Below are positions 8,125 to 8,206 of a DNA stretch of 8,206 nucleotides, piece after piece. Each line of letters starts with the position of its first letter. Position 1 is the first letter of the stretch. Made by a program: the position numbers and the translations under genes. Origin of the DNA: an uncultured Hyphomicrobiales bacterium. GTDB taxonomy: Bacteria; Pseudomonadota; Alphaproteobacteria; Rhizobiales; Beijerinckiaceae. The notes beneath the pieces are model-generated. The model searched no databases. It saw only the letters and a list, made by a program, of their open reading frames with translations, and was not told where the DNA came from. The stretch spans positions 1 to 8,206 of the forward strand of contig CAIXDD010000325.1 of NCBI GenBank assembly GCA_903918155.1, in the 5' to 3' direction.

Positions 8125-8206
8125 ATGCCCTTTCGTCCGGCCCTTCTTCTTCCCGCGCTGATCGCCGCCATTGTCAATGGGGCGGCTGGGCCGGCCATGG
8201 CCCAGA
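8125..8206 (+). CDS. Start of an exported protein of unknown function (cut by window edge)
   Basis: An open frame begins at ATG 8125 and runs 27 codons to the window edge. It begins MPFRP, followed by a Leu/Ala/Ile-rich stretch (about residues 6-18) and GPAMAQ at 22-27, which together make a good Sec signal peptide with a likely AMA-Q cleavage after residue 26. An AAAGAG stretch five bases upstream is a plausible ribosome binding site. It is divergent from dnaK and shares the intergenic region. Nothing of the mature protein is visible except one residue, so no function can be given. The signal peptide pattern and ribosome site make a real gene likely. Confidence 0.7.
   Translation, partial: MPFRPALLLPALIAAIVNGAAGPAMAQ

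Overview
The window looks like ordinary chromosomal DNA from a high-GC alphaproteobacterium, most likely of the order Hyphomicrobiales (Rhizobiales). This rests on the protein families: a GlnD of about 930 residues with the alphaproteobacterial layout, a short 209-residue cytidylate kinase, a GshB of the proteobacterial type, and DnaK and DnaJ of typical alphaproteobacterial length. The G+C content is roughly two thirds by eye, with strong third-position GC bias. I cannot name the genus.

Layout. One block of five genes fills about 95 % of the window, all on the minus strand, transcribed in the order dnaK (7794-5872), dnaJ (5699-4554), cmk (4491-3862), gshB (3791-2841), glnD (2791 to beyond position 1). 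The gaps are 172, 62, 70 and 49 bases. All five reading frames are intact. glnD is cut by the window edge only at its extreme C-terminus. A divergent plus-strand gene starts at 8125 and is cut by the right edge after 27 codons of an evident signal peptide; its function cannot be read. The 330-base divergent region (7795-8124) holds a candidate dnaK promoter with heat-shock (RpoH-like) and housekeeping-like features, a spaced 9-base inverted repeat overlapping that promoter, repeated CTTAAG elements, and a long (about 140-base) dnaK leader.

How the genes fit together. dnaK and dnaJ encode the Hsp70/Hsp40 pair, as in most proteobacteria. They are separated by a strong GC-rich hairpin that could reduce read-through from dnaK to dnaJ, followed by a chain of small stem-loops in the dnaJ leader. 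grpE is not in the window. cmk (CMP/dCMP phosphorylation), gshB (last step of glutathione synthesis) and glnD (nitrogen-status sensor modifying PII) have no shared pathway with the chaperones. Their tight, same-strand spacing suggests at least partial co-transcription, but no internal promoter or terminator after dnaJ is convincing.

Assessment. I found no accessory, mobile or defence system here and no sign of an undescribed system. The items worth a second look are regulatory: the dnaK promoter region, the dnaK-dnaJ intergenic structures, and the gshB-glnD junction, where an 11-base direct repeat creates a tiny reading frame just ahead of glnD.
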